DNA of 64,000 nucleotides from Paenibacillus kobensis NBRC 15729 (GTDB lineage Bacteria; Bacillota; Bacilli; Paenibacillales; Paenibacillaceae): assembly GCF_004000825.1 (NCBI RefSeq), contig NZ_BILZ01000005.1, forward strand, positions 124,001 to 188,000, read 5' to 3'. Every line of letters begins with the position of its first letter. Positions within the stretch are counted from its first letter, which is position 1. The notes under the pieces were generated by a model that searched no databases, was not told where the DNA came from, and saw only the letters and a program-made list of their open reading frames with translations. This document shows positions 1 to 8,703 of the stretch, piece after piece. The position numbers and the translations under genes were made by a program.

Positions 1-31
1 GGACACGAACCATTAATCCTTGCTTCATCAT
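1..31 (-). CDS. Start of an unidentified gene, cut by the window edge
   Basis: Reading leftwards, two adjacent ATG codons (31-29 and 28-26) open a frame beginning MMKQGLMVRV that runs off the edge after ten codons. A ribosome site AGAGAGGAG lies at 37-45 on the minus strand, five bases before the first ATG, which makes a real start likely. It follows the GntR gene in the same direction by 48 bases, so it may be co-transcribed with it. Too little protein is visible to name it. Confidence 0.45.
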   Translation of the reverse strand, partial: MMKQGLMVRV

Positions 32-79
32 CAGCACTCCTCTCTTGAGAAAGGATGAATAAGTTAAGACGGCTCCCGG

Positions 80-733
80 CTAATCCCCGATGTAATTTTT
101 ATAGAAATCGAATCCCCTTACCAACTTCGTTTCCGTAAGTTCGACGTCGCCTAATTTGATCAGATCCAGAATTTCAGTATGCGAATCCGGAATCGAGTAG
201 CCGGGGTGATCCTGGTTCGTTACCGTAATAAAGCGCATGATTTTCGTTTTGATGCTGTTCCAGATGTCGTATAGCAGCGCATTCCCGCTCCGCAAATAAA
301 AGTAGCCGTGAAAGAGCATATCCAGCTCGACTAACCGGTACGGGTCCTCTCGATCGATCGCTTCCCGCATGCCGTCAATGACGCCTTCAAGGTAAGCAAT
401 ATCCTTATCCTCCAGCACCTTCATCGTTGCGCGCAGCGCTTGGCCCTCGACCATCTGCCGCAGCTCATAAATATCTCGTATTTCCTGAGCCGTAATTTCG
501 GAAACGGCCGAGCCTTTATTCATTTTGCCGACAATGAGACCTTCTTGCTTCAGCCTCTCGAGCGCTTCTCTCACAGGTGCTTGACTGACGCTGAATTGTT
601 TCGCAATATCCAGAACGATCATGCGGTGCCCTGGCAGCAGTTCACCCTTCATAATCTGCCTCTTCAAGGTGATATAGACATGTTCGCTAAGAGAAATTGG
701 ACTTTGCACGGACGGGGCTGATTCGATGGACAA
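80..733 (-). CDS. GntR family transcriptional regulator, FadR-type (FCD domain)
   Basis: A 217-residue DNA-binding repressor or activator. Residues about 15-80 form the GntR winged helix (ILKRQIMKGELLPG-like opening, then SQAPVREALERLKQEGLI). The rest is an all-helical FCD ligand domain of the usual length, which in this family often binds organic acids through a metal site. The start is TTG at 733 behind a GGTGG-rich ribosome site; no ATG lies nearby in frame. It is read divergently from the sugar-acid operon beginning at 986. A 19-base palindrome at 772-790 sits between them, so it very probably controls that operon and itself. The effector is unknown, but an aldonate or uronate intermediate would fit the neighbours. 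Confidence 0.9.
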   Translation of the reverse strand: MSIESAPSVQSPISLSEHVYITLKRQIMKGELLPGHRMIVLDIAKQFSVSQAPVREALERLKQEGLIVGKMNKGSAVSEITAQEIRDIYELRQMVEGQALRATMKVLEDKDIAYLEGVIDGMREAIDREDPYRLVELDMLFHGYFYLRSGNALLYDIWNSIKTKIMRFITVTNQDHPGYSIPDSHTEILDLIKLGDVELTETKLVRGFDFYKNYIGD

Positions 734-771
734 ATGCTCCCACCACCTTGAATTTTGGTCATTTTTATTGG

Positions 772-790
772 ATTATCGATAATCGATAAT
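772..790. promoter_or_regulatory. Palindromic operator, probable GntR binding site
   Basis: ATTATCGAT-A-ATCGATAAT is a perfect inverted repeat with 9-base arms around a single A. It lies 39 bases upstream of the GntR start and about 195 bases before the divergent operon. AT-rich palindromes of this size are typical of FadR/FCD-type GntR sites. Binding is inferred, not shown. Confidence 0.6.
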
Positions 791-985
791 TTGATGCTAG
801 CCCCTTCAATCCGGAATGTCAAGATAAAAATGAAGCGCTTTAATTCCAACTCATCCACCGTAAAAAAACAAACAAAATCATAATTTTACGGCATCGCTTT
901 TCGTTTCAATCGCTCGGTAAGATGGTCATGTAACGAGTCCCGGACATCGATGGGAATCCATGGTTCATAAGGAGGTGCACACGGT

Positions 986-1780
986 GTGCCCAGGAAAGTA
1001 GTCTTTATCGCGGATGCCGACAGCCCGTCTGGCGAGGGCCTTATCGCACGATTCAGCCAAGGCGGTTGGGATCTGATTCTGAACAGCAGCCAAGACGATA
1101 AGGAATGGGAAGACGTGATCCTTTTCTGCAAAGTCGCAGGCTCCAAGGTACTCATTACTCATGCCGATCTATGCAGCAGCCGCGACTTAACGACTATGCT
1201 GGATCAGGCCCAGGAGCTGCTTGGCCCGGTCGACGTCATGATTCACAATTGCTGCGTGATAAGACCAGCCGCTGTCGAAAGCTGCGAGGAAGCGGAATTT
1301 GTCGATATCATGCATCGAAATGCCAAATCCGCCTTCTTCTGTACGCAAGCCATCGGCCAACGAATGGCGGATAGAGGCAGCGGCAGCATCATCTTCGTCA
1401 GCTCCATTCATAGCGAGAAACCGACCGGAGCAGCCTTCGCTTACAGCACCTCTCAAGGTGCGGTGAAGATGCTGGCCCACGAAGCGGCGTTGTTTCTTGG
1501 CCGGTCCGGTATCCGCGTCAATGTCATTGAGATGGGCCCTGTCGAAGGGATGGACGTTGTTTTTCAAAGTCCTATTTCGGGACTTTATAACGACTTCCGG
1601 TACAAAATTCCCGGTACGAAGCTCGGAACAGCCAACGATCTGGCCGACCTTGCCTTCTTCCTTGCGGGAGATGAAGCCGGCTATTTGAACGGAGCAGACA
1701 TCCGACTGGACGGCGGCTTCCTCTTGCATTATATGGATCATCGCATGAACAAACCTGCCGAGGGGGAGACGCGATCGTAA
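986..1780 (+). CDS. SDR-fold protein with degenerate active site
   Basis: A 264-residue short-chain dehydrogenase/reductase fold. The usual TGxxxGxG nucleotide motif is reduced to ADSPSGEG, the NNAG motif reads HNCC, and the catalytic YxxxK reads YSTSQ, so the lysine is a glutamine. The serine (VSS) is kept. These losses suggest a weak enzyme or a non-catalytic partner. The start is GTG at 986, ten bases after GGAGG (971-975). It overlaps the next gene by one base (TAATG). The canonical SDR that follows makes a heteromeric pair possible, though that is inference. It opens the GntR-linked sugar-acid operon. Confidence 0.8.
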   Translation: MPRKVVFIADADSPSGEGLIARFSQGGWDLILNSSQDDKEWEDVILFCKVAGSKVLITHADLCSSRDLTTMLDQAQELLGPVDVMIHNCCVIRPAAVESCEEAEFVDIMHRNAKSAFFCTQAIGQRMADRGSGSIIFVSSIHSEKPTGAAFAYSTSQGAVKMLAHEAALFLGRSGIRVNVIEMGPVEGMDVVFQSPISGLYNDFRYKIPGTKLGTANDLADLAFFLAGDEAGYLNGADIRLDGGFLLHYMDHRMNKPAEGETRS

Positions 1781-2523
1781 TGAGTCAAAGCTTGACAGGG
1801 AAATCGGCACTCGTCACCGGCGCGGGAACCGGCATCGGCCAAGGCATTGCCGTCGAGCTAGCAAGACGCGGTGCCAAGGTTGCCATCCACTATAATTCCA
1901 GCAATGCCGGAGCCAAAGAAACTCAGCAGCGAATCGAGGGATTCGGCGGCCAGTGCATGACCGTGCAAGCCGACGTCGCCGATCGCGAACAGATTGTCCG
2001 CATGGTCGATGCGGCTGCGGCCGCGCTTGGCGGCATCGACATTCTCGTCAATAACGCTGCTCTGCAGCTTAATATCCATTGGTTCGAATATACGGAAGAA
2101 CTGTATGACCGCGTCATGAACATCAATCTGAAGGGGTACTGGCAATGCATGCAGGCGGTTATTCCTTATATGAAGCAGCGGAATTCCGGCCGCATTATTA
2201 ACATTTCCTCGGTCCATGGCAAAAGACCGACCGATTTCGACGCGGTCTACTGCATGTCGAAAGGCGGCATCAAAATGCTCGGCAGGGAAAGCGCCATCGA
2301 GCTCGCGCGGTATGGCATCACCGTCAATACGATCGCGCCCGGCGCGGTCGACGTGGGCAAGTTCAAACCATCGCATCAAGAGCCTGACCGGTTAAAATTT
2401 CCGCTTGGACGCGTCGGACTGCCTGCGGACGTCGCTTCGCTAGCCTGTTACATCGCTTCAGACGAAACCTCGTTTATGACCGGCTCCACCATTCGTCTGG
2501 ATGGTGCCGGCATGTTAATGTAA
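1780..2523 (+). CDS. SDR family NAD(P)-dependent oxidoreductase
   Basis: A 247-residue classical short-chain dehydrogenase. It shows the complete cofactor motif TGAGTGIG near the N-terminus, the NNAA motif, the catalytic serine in NISSV, and YCMSK (Tyr and Lys). Members of this group (FabG/glucose 1-dehydrogenase-like) oxidise or reduce sugars, sugar acids and keto acids in the cytoplasm. It is translationally coupled to the degenerate SDR before it. Beside an enolase-superfamily dehydratase and an aldolase, a role as sugar or sugar-acid dehydrogenase is the best inference. The exact substrate cannot be read from the sequence. Confidence 0.88.
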   Translation: MSQSLTGKSALVTGAGTGIGQGIAVELARRGAKVAIHYNSSNAGAKETQQRIEGFGGQCMTVQADVADREQIVRMVDAAAAALGGIDILVNNAALQLNIHWFEYTEELYDRVMNINLKGYWQCMQAVIPYMKQRNSGRIINISSVHGKRPTDFDAVYCMSKGGIKMLGRESAIELARYGITVNTIAPGAVDVGKFKPSHQEPDRLKFPLGRVGLPADVASLACYIASDETSFMTGSTIRLDGAGMLM

Positions 2524-2566
2524 CGCATGTTCAAGTCCACTCCCTATACGTAAAGGAGCTATGCCC

Positions 2567-3955
2567 GTGATGACTCAACAGGAAAACTATGAAAGCACGT
2601 TATCCTACGTCAACACCTTCTCCAAACCTTCGGAGCTGCGCATCACCGACATTCGGTTTGCCGATATCGCTGGCGCTCCCATGCATTGCAGCTTGATCAA
2701 AGTGTACACGAACCAAGGCATCGTCGGTTTCGGCGAAGTGCGCGACGGCGCCGACAAGCAGTACGCCCTTCAGCTCAAAAGCAGACTGCTAGGCGAGAAT
2801 CCGTGCAATATCGATAAGCTGTTCCGCAGAATCAAGCAATTCGGCGGACAATCCCGGCAAGGCGGCGGCGTGAGCGGCATTGAGATCGCCCTGTGGGATA
2901 TCGCCGGCAAAGCCTACGGCATGCCGATCTATCAGATGCTGGGCGGCAAATTCCGCGACCGAATCCGCATGTATTGCGATACCGACGTCGACGGGAAAGA
3001 TACGGGGACGGCGATGGGCTTAGCGCTGCAGAAGCGGATGGAAAAAGGTTTCACCTTCCTGAAGATGGATCTCGGCATCAATCAAATCATTCATGAGCCA
3101 GGAACGCTCAGCGCCCCGCTTGGTTTCCTTGAAGAAATGAAAACGCTTTCCAAGTCGTGGTATTCCCGCAAACATTCGAACTACTCGGAGCATGAGCTGC
3201 GGGAAATACGCAGCCGCCACTACGATATCTATAATATCGCGCATCCGTTCACAGGCATTCATGTAACGGAGAAGGGGCTCGACATGCTGGAGCAATACGT
3301 CGCCGACGTTCGTGCGGTCGTCGGCCACGAGGTCCCTCTTGCCGTCGACCATTTCGGACATATCGGCTTGCAGGATTGCATCAAGCTGGGCCGGCGCATC
3401 GACAAATACAATCTCGCTTGGATGGAAGACATGATCCCGTGGCAATACACGAAGCAGTACGCCCAGCTCGCAAGCAGCGTGACGACTCCGATCTGCACCG
3501 GCGAGGATATCTATCTGAAGGAGAACTTCAGACCGCTGCTGGAATCCGGAGGCGTATCCGTCATCCATCCCGATGTGCTGACGACCGGCGGCATTCTGGA
3601 AACGAAAAAAATCGGCGACATGGCCCAGGAATACGGCGTCGCGATGGCCATCCATATGGCGGAAAGCCCGATCGCCTGCCTGGCAGCCGTCCATGCTGCA
3701 GCCGCCACGGAAAACTTCCTGGCGCTTGAATACCATTCCGTCGATGTCGAATGGTGGGACGATCTGATCGTCAGCAAGCTGCCGAAGCCGCTCGTCCAGA
3801 ACGGATTCATCCACGTGCCGGATGCGCCGGGTCTTGGCATCGAAGAGCTTAACGACGAGGTCATCGCACAGCATCTGCACCCGGAAATTCCTGGACTGTG
3901 GCTTCCGACCGAAGAATGGAACGGCTATTATTCGAACGACCGTCTCTGGAGCTAA
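2567..3955 (+). CDS. Mandelate racemase/muconate lactonizing enzyme family dehydratase
   Basis: An enolase-superfamily enzyme of about 462 residues, with an N-terminal capping domain and a (beta/alpha)7-beta barrel. Visible barrel features are FLKMDLG (K-x-D at the end of strand 2), then metal ligands in VDHFGH (Asp), WMEDMIP (Glu) and CTGEDIY (Glu), and a late HMAESP. The family abstracts a proton alpha to a carboxylate; sugar-acid dehydratases are common members. It is longer than the usual 380-400 residues because of an insertion near residues 200-230. Three starts compete. ATG 2561 is only two bases from the AGGAG site, GTG 2567 has ideal 8-base spacing, and ATG 2570 is also possible. Likely step: dehydration of an aldonate to a 2-keto-3-deoxy acid. 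Confidence 0.87.
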   Translation: MMTQQENYESTLSYVNTFSKPSELRITDIRFADIAGAPMHCSLIKVYTNQGIVGFGEVRDGADKQYALQLKSRLLGENPCNIDKLFRRIKQFGGQSRQGGGVSGIEIALWDIAGKAYGMPIYQMLGGKFRDRIRMYCDTDVDGKDTGTAMGLALQKRMEKGFTFLKMDLGINQIIHEPGTLSAPLGFLEEMKTLSKSWYSRKHSNYSEHELREIRSRHYDIYNIAHPFTGIHVTEKGLDMLEQYVADVRAVVGHEVPLAVDHFGHIGLQDCIKLGRRIDKYNLAWMEDMIPWQYTKQYAQLASSVTTPICTGEDIYLKENFRPLLESGGVSVIHPDVLTTGGILETKKIGDMAQEYGVAMAIHMAESPIACLAAVHAAAATENFLALEYHSVDVEWWDDLIVSKLPKPLVQNGFIHVPDAPGLGIEELNDEVIAQHLHPEIPGLWLPTEEWNGYYSNDRLWS

Positions 3956-3987
3956 AATTAAAAGAAAACATGGGAGAGGTGTCTATT

Positions 3988-4893
3988 ATGAAATTTAATA
4001 ATGCCGAGGATACGATCCAGCTGTCACCGCTGTGGGAAGGCGAACGTTTCCCGGACGGCCGTCCCAAAGTGCCGTCCAGCGTACTCGCCCGTCTAGGCCG
4101 AATTACGCTGGAGGAAGCATGGGGCCCGCTCTGGTCGAGAGGGTACCACTATCAATTCGAGGGCGATTTCAAAATCATTCACCCGAACAAAGTCATGGTC
4201 GGCCGCGCAGTTACAGCCGTCATGGTGCCGAAGCGTCCGGATCTGCACGACACGCTTCTGAATTACGGTCATGAGCAAGAAGACCGCAGAGGCTTTTTCA
4301 ACCAATGGGTGATCGACTCGCTGGAGGAAGAAGACGTCGTCGTCGTCGATATGTTCGATAAAATCTATCAAGGCACTTACGTCGGGGGCAACCTGTCCAC
4401 GGCTATATCCACCCGCACGAAGACCGGAGGCGCCGTTATTTGGGGCGGAATACGAGATAATCAGCAAATCGCGGAAATCGAAAATATTAATGTGTTCTAT
4501 CGGGGCAGCGACCCGACTGCAATCGCCGACGTCACGATGGTCGGCATGAACGTTCCCGCCCGCATCGGCCGGGCTGTCTGCCTCCCGGGTGACGTCGTAC
4601 TCGGCACGCCGGCAGGCGTTATCTTCATCCCTGCCCACTTGGCGGAATTGACGGCCACCCATGCGGAGAAATCGCAGGTACGCGACGTGTTCGGATTTGC
4701 CCGCTTGAACAGCCAGACGTATACGACGGCGCAAATCGATGCAGCCTGGACGACGGCCATGTGGGACGACTTTATCCAATGGTTCGAATCCGACAAGGCC
4801 GCAGCGCCCTATCAGCATTTAACATGGGAGGAAGAAGTGGACGAAGCTCGCAAGAACGAAAGCCGGGGTCCTTCCAGTGACGTCCGGTTGTGA
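3988..4893 (+). CDS. RraA family protein, probable 2-keto acid aldolase
   Basis: A 301-residue member of the RraA/dimethylmenaquinone methyltransferase-like fold. Members proven as enzymes are 4-hydroxy-4-methyl-2-oxoglutarate-type aldolases or decarboxylases. The key signature GGIRD (substrate arginine and Mg-binding aspartate) is present, with PGDVV...TPAGVIFIP further on. The start is ATG 3988 behind GGGAGAGG; an upstream in-frame ATG at 3898 lies inside the previous gene. A C-terminal extension of about 70 residues, ending in a charged tail, goes beyond the roughly 160-220-residue core. Directly after the dehydratase, it probably cleaves the 2-keto-3-deoxy acid formed there to pyruvate and an aldehyde. 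Confidence 0.85.
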   Translation: MKFNNAEDTIQLSPLWEGERFPDGRPKVPSSVLARLGRITLEEAWGPLWSRGYHYQFEGDFKIIHPNKVMVGRAVTAVMVPKRPDLHDTLLNYGHEQEDRRGFFNQWVIDSLEEEDVVVVDMFDKIYQGTYVGGNLSTAISTRTKTGGAVIWGGIRDNQQIAEIENINVFYRGSDPTAIADVTMVGMNVPARIGRAVCLPGDVVLGTPAGVIFIPAHLAELTATHAEKSQVRDVFGFARLNSQTYTTAQIDAAWTTAMWDDFIQWFESDKAAAPYQHLTWEEEVDEARKNESRGPSSDVRL

Positions 4894-5005
4894 GATAGCG
4901 GCTGCTGCAGTTGCACGTCTATCATTCGAAAAGATAGAAAGAACAAAGATAGAATGGTATAACATAGATGTGCTGTTATTACCATGAAAGATAGGAGCTG
5001 CAACG

Positions 5006-5914
5006 ATGGATAAAGCGATGCTAGGCCGTACCGGTTTGCAAGTCACGAAGCTGAGCTACGGCGCTATGGAAATTCGCGGACCGAGAGTATGGAGCGGAAG
5101 ACCGGTCGAGGACGCCGATGCGGGACGTATCCTGAATGCCGTGCTCGATGCAGGCATCAACCTCATCGACACCTCTTACGATTACGGCCGCAGCGAGGAG
5201 TTGATTGGCCGATTCATCAGCCACCGCCGGGACGAGTTCATTCTGGCGACCAAATGCGGCTGCTGCGTCACCGACTGCGGCGATCATGACGAGACGTCCC
5301 ATATTTGGACACGCGATAATTTGCTTCATAATATCGATACGAGCTTGCAGCGGTTGAAAACCGACTATGTCGACGTCTGGCAGCTGCATGGACCGACGCC
5401 TCAGCAAGCCGAGGAAGGCGCGCTCGTCGACGTGCTGAAGGAAATTCAAGCAACCGGCAAAGTCCGTTACATCGGCGTATCCTCTTACCTTCCGAACCTC
5501 CCTCCCTTCGTGGAATGGGGAACGTTCGACACGTTCCAACTGCCCTACTCCGCTCTGGAGCGCGAGCATGAGGATTGGGTGACGAGAGCCGCCAATACCG
5601 GCGCCGGCATCATCGTACGCGGCGGCGTCGGCCAAGGCGAGCCCGGCATCGGACGCGGCTCCTCGGATCGCTGGGGCGCATGGGAGCAAGCGAAGCTCGA
5701 CGATCTATTAGAGATTGGCGAGACGCGGACCGGGTTCCTCCTCCGCTTCACCTTGTCCCACCCTTCCATGACGACGACGATCGTCGGCACCAAAAACCCC
5801 GCCCACCTTGCGGAAAATGTCCGTTATGCTGAGCAAGGTCCTCTTCCGAAGGACGTGTACGAGGAAGCGAAGAAACGTTTGGATGCTATAGGGCGGACGG
5901 CGGTCGGGAAATAG
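5006..5914 (+). CDS. Aldo/keto reductase
   Basis: A 302-residue NADPH-type TIM-barrel reductase. All four catalytic residues are visible: Asp and Tyr in IDTSYDYG, Lys in LATKCG, His in WQLHGP. The C-terminal cofactor region (TTTIVGTKNPAHLAEN) is intact. It begins at ATG 5006, eight bases after AGGAG. It is the last gene of the GntR-linked operon, with a 112-base gap from the RraA gene and a strong terminator after it. It may reduce the aldehyde released by the aldolase, or oxidise the incoming sugar. That assignment is inference from position. Confidence 0.88.
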   Translation: MDKAMLGRTGLQVTKLSYGAMEIRGPRVWSGRPVEDADAGRILNAVLDAGINLIDTSYDYGRSEELIGRFISHRRDEFILATKCGCCVTDCGDHDETSHIWTRDNLLHNIDTSLQRLKTDYVDVWQLHGPTPQQAEEGALVDVLKEIQATGKVRYIGVSSYLPNLPPFVEWGTFDTFQLPYSALEREHEDWVTRAANTGAGIIVRGGVGQGEPGIGRGSSDRWGAWEQAKLDDLLEIGETRTGFLLRFTLSHPSMTTTIVGTKNPAHLAENVRYAEQGPLPKDVYEEAKKRLDAIGRTAVGK

Positions 5915-5940
5915 GCATAACATACTGCTTCAAAACATAA

Positions 5941-5981
5941 AAAGCATGCGAATGCTCGGATAGAGCGTTCGCATGCTTTTT
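5941..5981 (+). terminator. Intrinsic terminator of the sugar-acid operon
   Basis: A 17-base stem with one G-U pair (5941-5957 with 5963-5979), a five-base loop, and a T run that begins in the stem. It lies 27 bases after the aldo/keto reductase stop. Confidence 0.85.
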
Positions 5982-6145
5982 GTCCTTCTTCGCCTGAGGC
6001 TGGAAGCCTTCCATATAACGGGTCATTCATGGTGAACGACGGAGCCGTGCGACGATTATGCTCTTGCTCTTGTTCCTCTCGGCAGCACCTAACCTTTTAA
6101 ATAGGTTATAGTATAATTATTATATTCTTGTCGGGAGGGGTACAA

Positions 6146-6919
6146 GTGGCAGACATCCATTATGTTGAATGCAATATGTCGCATTCCGATAGCTTCGTAG
6201 TCGACGTACCCGAGGGCTATCAGTGGCTCCTCGTGATCACCAAGACTCCCGCGCAATTCTGGGTAGACGGCGAGCTCAAGGTGTATCCCGCTCATTCCGT
6301 CGTCCTCTATCGTCCCTCACAGAAAGTCTATTACCGGGCCTGCACTGAACAATTCGTCAATGATTGGATCCGATTCGAGACCGATGAGCCTTATATCACG
6401 GAATCGCCGTTGCCGACAGGCGTCCCATTCGCCTTGATTGATCCGGAATACTGCCGCAAGATGTTCGAACTGCTTGTCATCGAACACAACAATAATCGGG
6501 ATTATAAGAAGTCTTCGATCGACCTCCTGCTAAGGGCGTTGTTCAACAAGCTGTTGGAATCTTACTTCCATGATGCCCTGACGCCCCAATACTACAATCT
6601 GTTAAGATTGCGTACGGCCGTTCAGCATAATCCGGCCGCCGGCTGGTCGGTCTCCAGTATGGCGAGCTTTCTTCAGATCAGTCCGGGGTATCTTCAGAAC
6701 CTCTACAAGAAAACCTTCGGAATATCTTGCATGGACGATGTCATCAGCAACCGTATTCGAATGGCCCAGGAGTACTTGCTTCATAACGCGCAATCGATTG
6801 CCGAAGTCGCCTCCCGTTGCGGATACCAGAATGTAGAACACTTCTGCAGACAATTCAAACAGGTGACAGGACATACGCCGAGAAGCTTTCAAAAGAACAA
6901 AAAAACTAACATCTTATAA
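6146..6919 (+). CDS. AraC family transcriptional regulator
   Basis: A 257-residue regulator. An N-terminal cupin-like sensing domain (about 1-140, including GYQWLLVITK and a VVLYRP strand) is followed by the double helix-turn-helix of AraC/XylS proteins (about 160-250). The second helix unit ends in VASRCGYQNVEHFCRQFKQVTGHTPRSF, close to consensus. The start is GTG 6146, five bases after GGGAGGGG; a TTG at 6128 would place the ribosome site inside the gene. It converges on the carboxylesterase gene with an 11-base gap. The target may be that esterase or the preceding operon; no operator could be picked out. Confidence 0.88.
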   Translation: MADIHYVECNMSHSDSFVVDVPEGYQWLLVITKTPAQFWVDGELKVYPAHSVVLYRPSQKVYYRACTEQFVNDWIRFETDEPYITESPLPTGVPFALIDPEYCRKMFELLVIEHNNNRDYKKSSIDLLLRALFNKLLESYFHDALTPQYYNLLRLRTAVQHNPAAGWSVSSMASFLQISPGYLQNLYKKTFGISCMDDVISNRIRMAQEYLLHNAQSIAEVASRCGYQNVEHFCRQFKQVTGHTPRSFQKNKKTNIL

Positions 6920-6930
6920 TGAGTCCTATC

Positions 6931-8454
6931 TCAATGCCGGTTCTTGAAATATTGCTGCACGAGAAACTTCATGAGCTCGCTCGGCCCCTCCTTGGAGAAC
7001 TCCGCCCGATCCGCGAATAGCATCCCGTAAGGCGCAGCAGGCGTGCAAGCCCCCCACTTTGGCAGCTCCTCCCCAGTAACATCCAGTCCGTTCGGGTCTC
7101 CGGTACGGATAAAGTTCACCCAATAAAGGCTCATTTGGCGGGCCAAGTCGTAATGCTTGCCGACGAACGGGCGCCAGCACTTGGCGAGCGTCTCGAAGAA
7201 AAACCACAAATCCACCGAGTGGAAGGTACCGGGATTATCCCACCCAGGTATTTCGGCATCGAAATTATAATAGTACAGCGGAGCGTTCGCCCCTGTATCG
7301 GCATTGGCCTGCACGGCAATGCGAATCGCATACTCGATGCTGCTTATCGAAGCGTTCTTCTTAACCTGATCGATCTCGTTCGCCTGGCCGCTGCATAGCT
7401 GCAGGAACGTATCGGCATCTTCGCCGAACTTGTCTGCGGCCATTTTCCCTAGTTCCTCCAACGACTCGACATTCGGTGCGCTGAAAAATTCGGAGGACGT
7501 ATGGCCGAACATGACCGGCACCATCCAGCGCTTATTCTGCAGGAACAATTCGAACGGATTGCCCACGTTAAACACTTGATCCTCGACCGTGCCCCAGAAC
7601 CCTTGGTAGGCCACCGCCTTATCGCGCAGCTCAACCGCATCGAGCTTCCGGGCTTCCGCGAGCGAGGACACGCCCAGATAGTTGAAGAATTGTACGCCTT
7701 CCTGCTCGGCTTCCGCCAATTCTCTCCAGAACTTGGGCATCCCGATCCCCGGATAAACGATCGACATGACACCGCTTTCAATAATCGCCCGTTGGAAGAG
7801 ACCCTCGTTAAGAGGCGAGGTGAGCTGGCTCAAGACGCTCCCTCCGCCGGCGGATTGTCCGCCGATCGTCATATTGTCCGGATCGCCGCCGAATGCCGCA
7901 ATATTGCGCTTAACCCACCGAGTTGCGGCCTGCTGGTCAAGGTGTCCGAAGTTCGCCGGGGCTTCCGGAGCTTCCGCCGTAATTTCGGGATGGCTCAGAA
8001 ATCCGAATACGTTCAGACGATAATTGATCGTGACCACCACGATTCCTCGCCTCGCAATGCGTTCACCGTCGAACTCCATCTCCGCCGTATGGCCAACCTG
8101 AAGTCCCCCGCCGAAATACCATACGTATACCGGCAATTTCTCATCGGTCCGTTTGGCTGGCGTCCATACATTCAGATAGAGGCAATCCTCATTCATGGCG
8201 ATGTCCGGTTCTACGGCCCATTCCCGGGTATAAATATTGTTGTCATCAATCTCTTGTCTGACTTGCATGGAAATCGGCGCGAACTCGAAGGCTTTAAGCA
8301 CGCCTTCCCAATCTTCCGCGGGCTGCGGAGCGCGCCAGCGGTTCTCTCCTACTGGAGGTGCCGCGAAAGGAATTCCCTTGTAGCTTGTAATCCGGGGGTC
8401 GGCTGCCGGCAATCCTTGAACCATCCCATTCTCGACCTTGGTTGCTCTAAGCAT
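6931..8454 (-). CDS. Type B carboxylesterase
   Basis: A 507-residue alpha/beta hydrolase of the carboxylesterase/para-nitrobenzyl esterase family. The N-terminal YKGIPFAAPPVGENRWRAP block, EDCLYLNVWTP, an oxyanion loop FGGGLQ, and the nucleophile elbow GGQSAGG (Ser201) are all present. No signal peptide is seen, so it acts in the cytoplasm. The start is ATG 8454 with AGGAGGCG seven bases upstream; in-frame codons up to 8547 have no ribosome site. The family cleaves small carboxylic esters. Here it could deacylate imported plant-derived or xenobiotic esters, but the substrate is unknown. It is divergent from the GGDEF gene. Confidence 0.9.
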   Translation of the reverse strand: MLRATKVENGMVQGLPAADPRITSYKGIPFAAPPVGENRWRAPQPAEDWEGVLKAFEFAPISMQVRQEIDDNNIYTREWAVEPDIAMNEDCLYLNVWTPAKRTDEKLPVYVWYFGGGLQVGHTAEMEFDGERIARRGIVVVTINYRLNVFGFLSHPEITAEAPEAPANFGHLDQQAATRWVKRNIAAFGGDPDNMTIGGQSAGGGSVLSQLTSPLNEGLFQRAIIESGVMSIVYPGIGMPKFWRELAEAEQEGVQFFNYLGVSSLAEARKLDAVELRDKAVAYQGFWGTVEDQVFNVGNPFELFLQNKRWMVPVMFGHTSSEFFSAPNVESLEELGKMAADKFGEDADTFLQLCSGQANEIDQVKKNASISSIEYAIRIAVQANADTGANAPLYYYNFDAEIPGWDNPGTFHSVDLWFFFETLAKCWRPFVGKHYDLARQMSLYWVNFIRTGDPNGLDVTGEELPKWGACTPAAPYGMLFADRAEFSKEGPSELMKFLVQQYFKNRH

Positions 8455-8561
8455 AAATGAACGCCTCCTGTATACCTCTAGTTGATTCCAATAGTTTTCA
8501 CCCAAAGTATAAAAGCCGAGCCCATCCAAAAACAATGATGCATGCACACTTCCTATTGATG

Positions 8562-8585
8562 GATTCTAATATTGATTCTAATATT
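8562..8585. repeat. Tandem 12-base repeat between divergent genes
   Basis: Two perfect head-to-tail copies of GATTCTAATATT lie in the 249-base gap between the esterase and the GGDEF gene. They are very AT-rich and could be a regulator half-site pair or part of a promoter. Nothing else in the gap is recognised. Confidence 0.5.
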
Positions 8586-8703
8586 TATATTTTCCGGATG
8601 AAGCAGCGGGACAACGACCTCGTGATTAGTATAGAAATCGCCTGAACAATATAGTATTGTTTAGACATTAAGTGCGATCTCCAACTTAGAAGGAGCGACA
8701 GTA

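Noticed and set aside
8457-8645. A 62-codon plus-strand frame between esterase and GGDEF genes
   Set aside because: It overlaps the esterase ribosome site and the tandem repeat, and has no ribosome site of its own.
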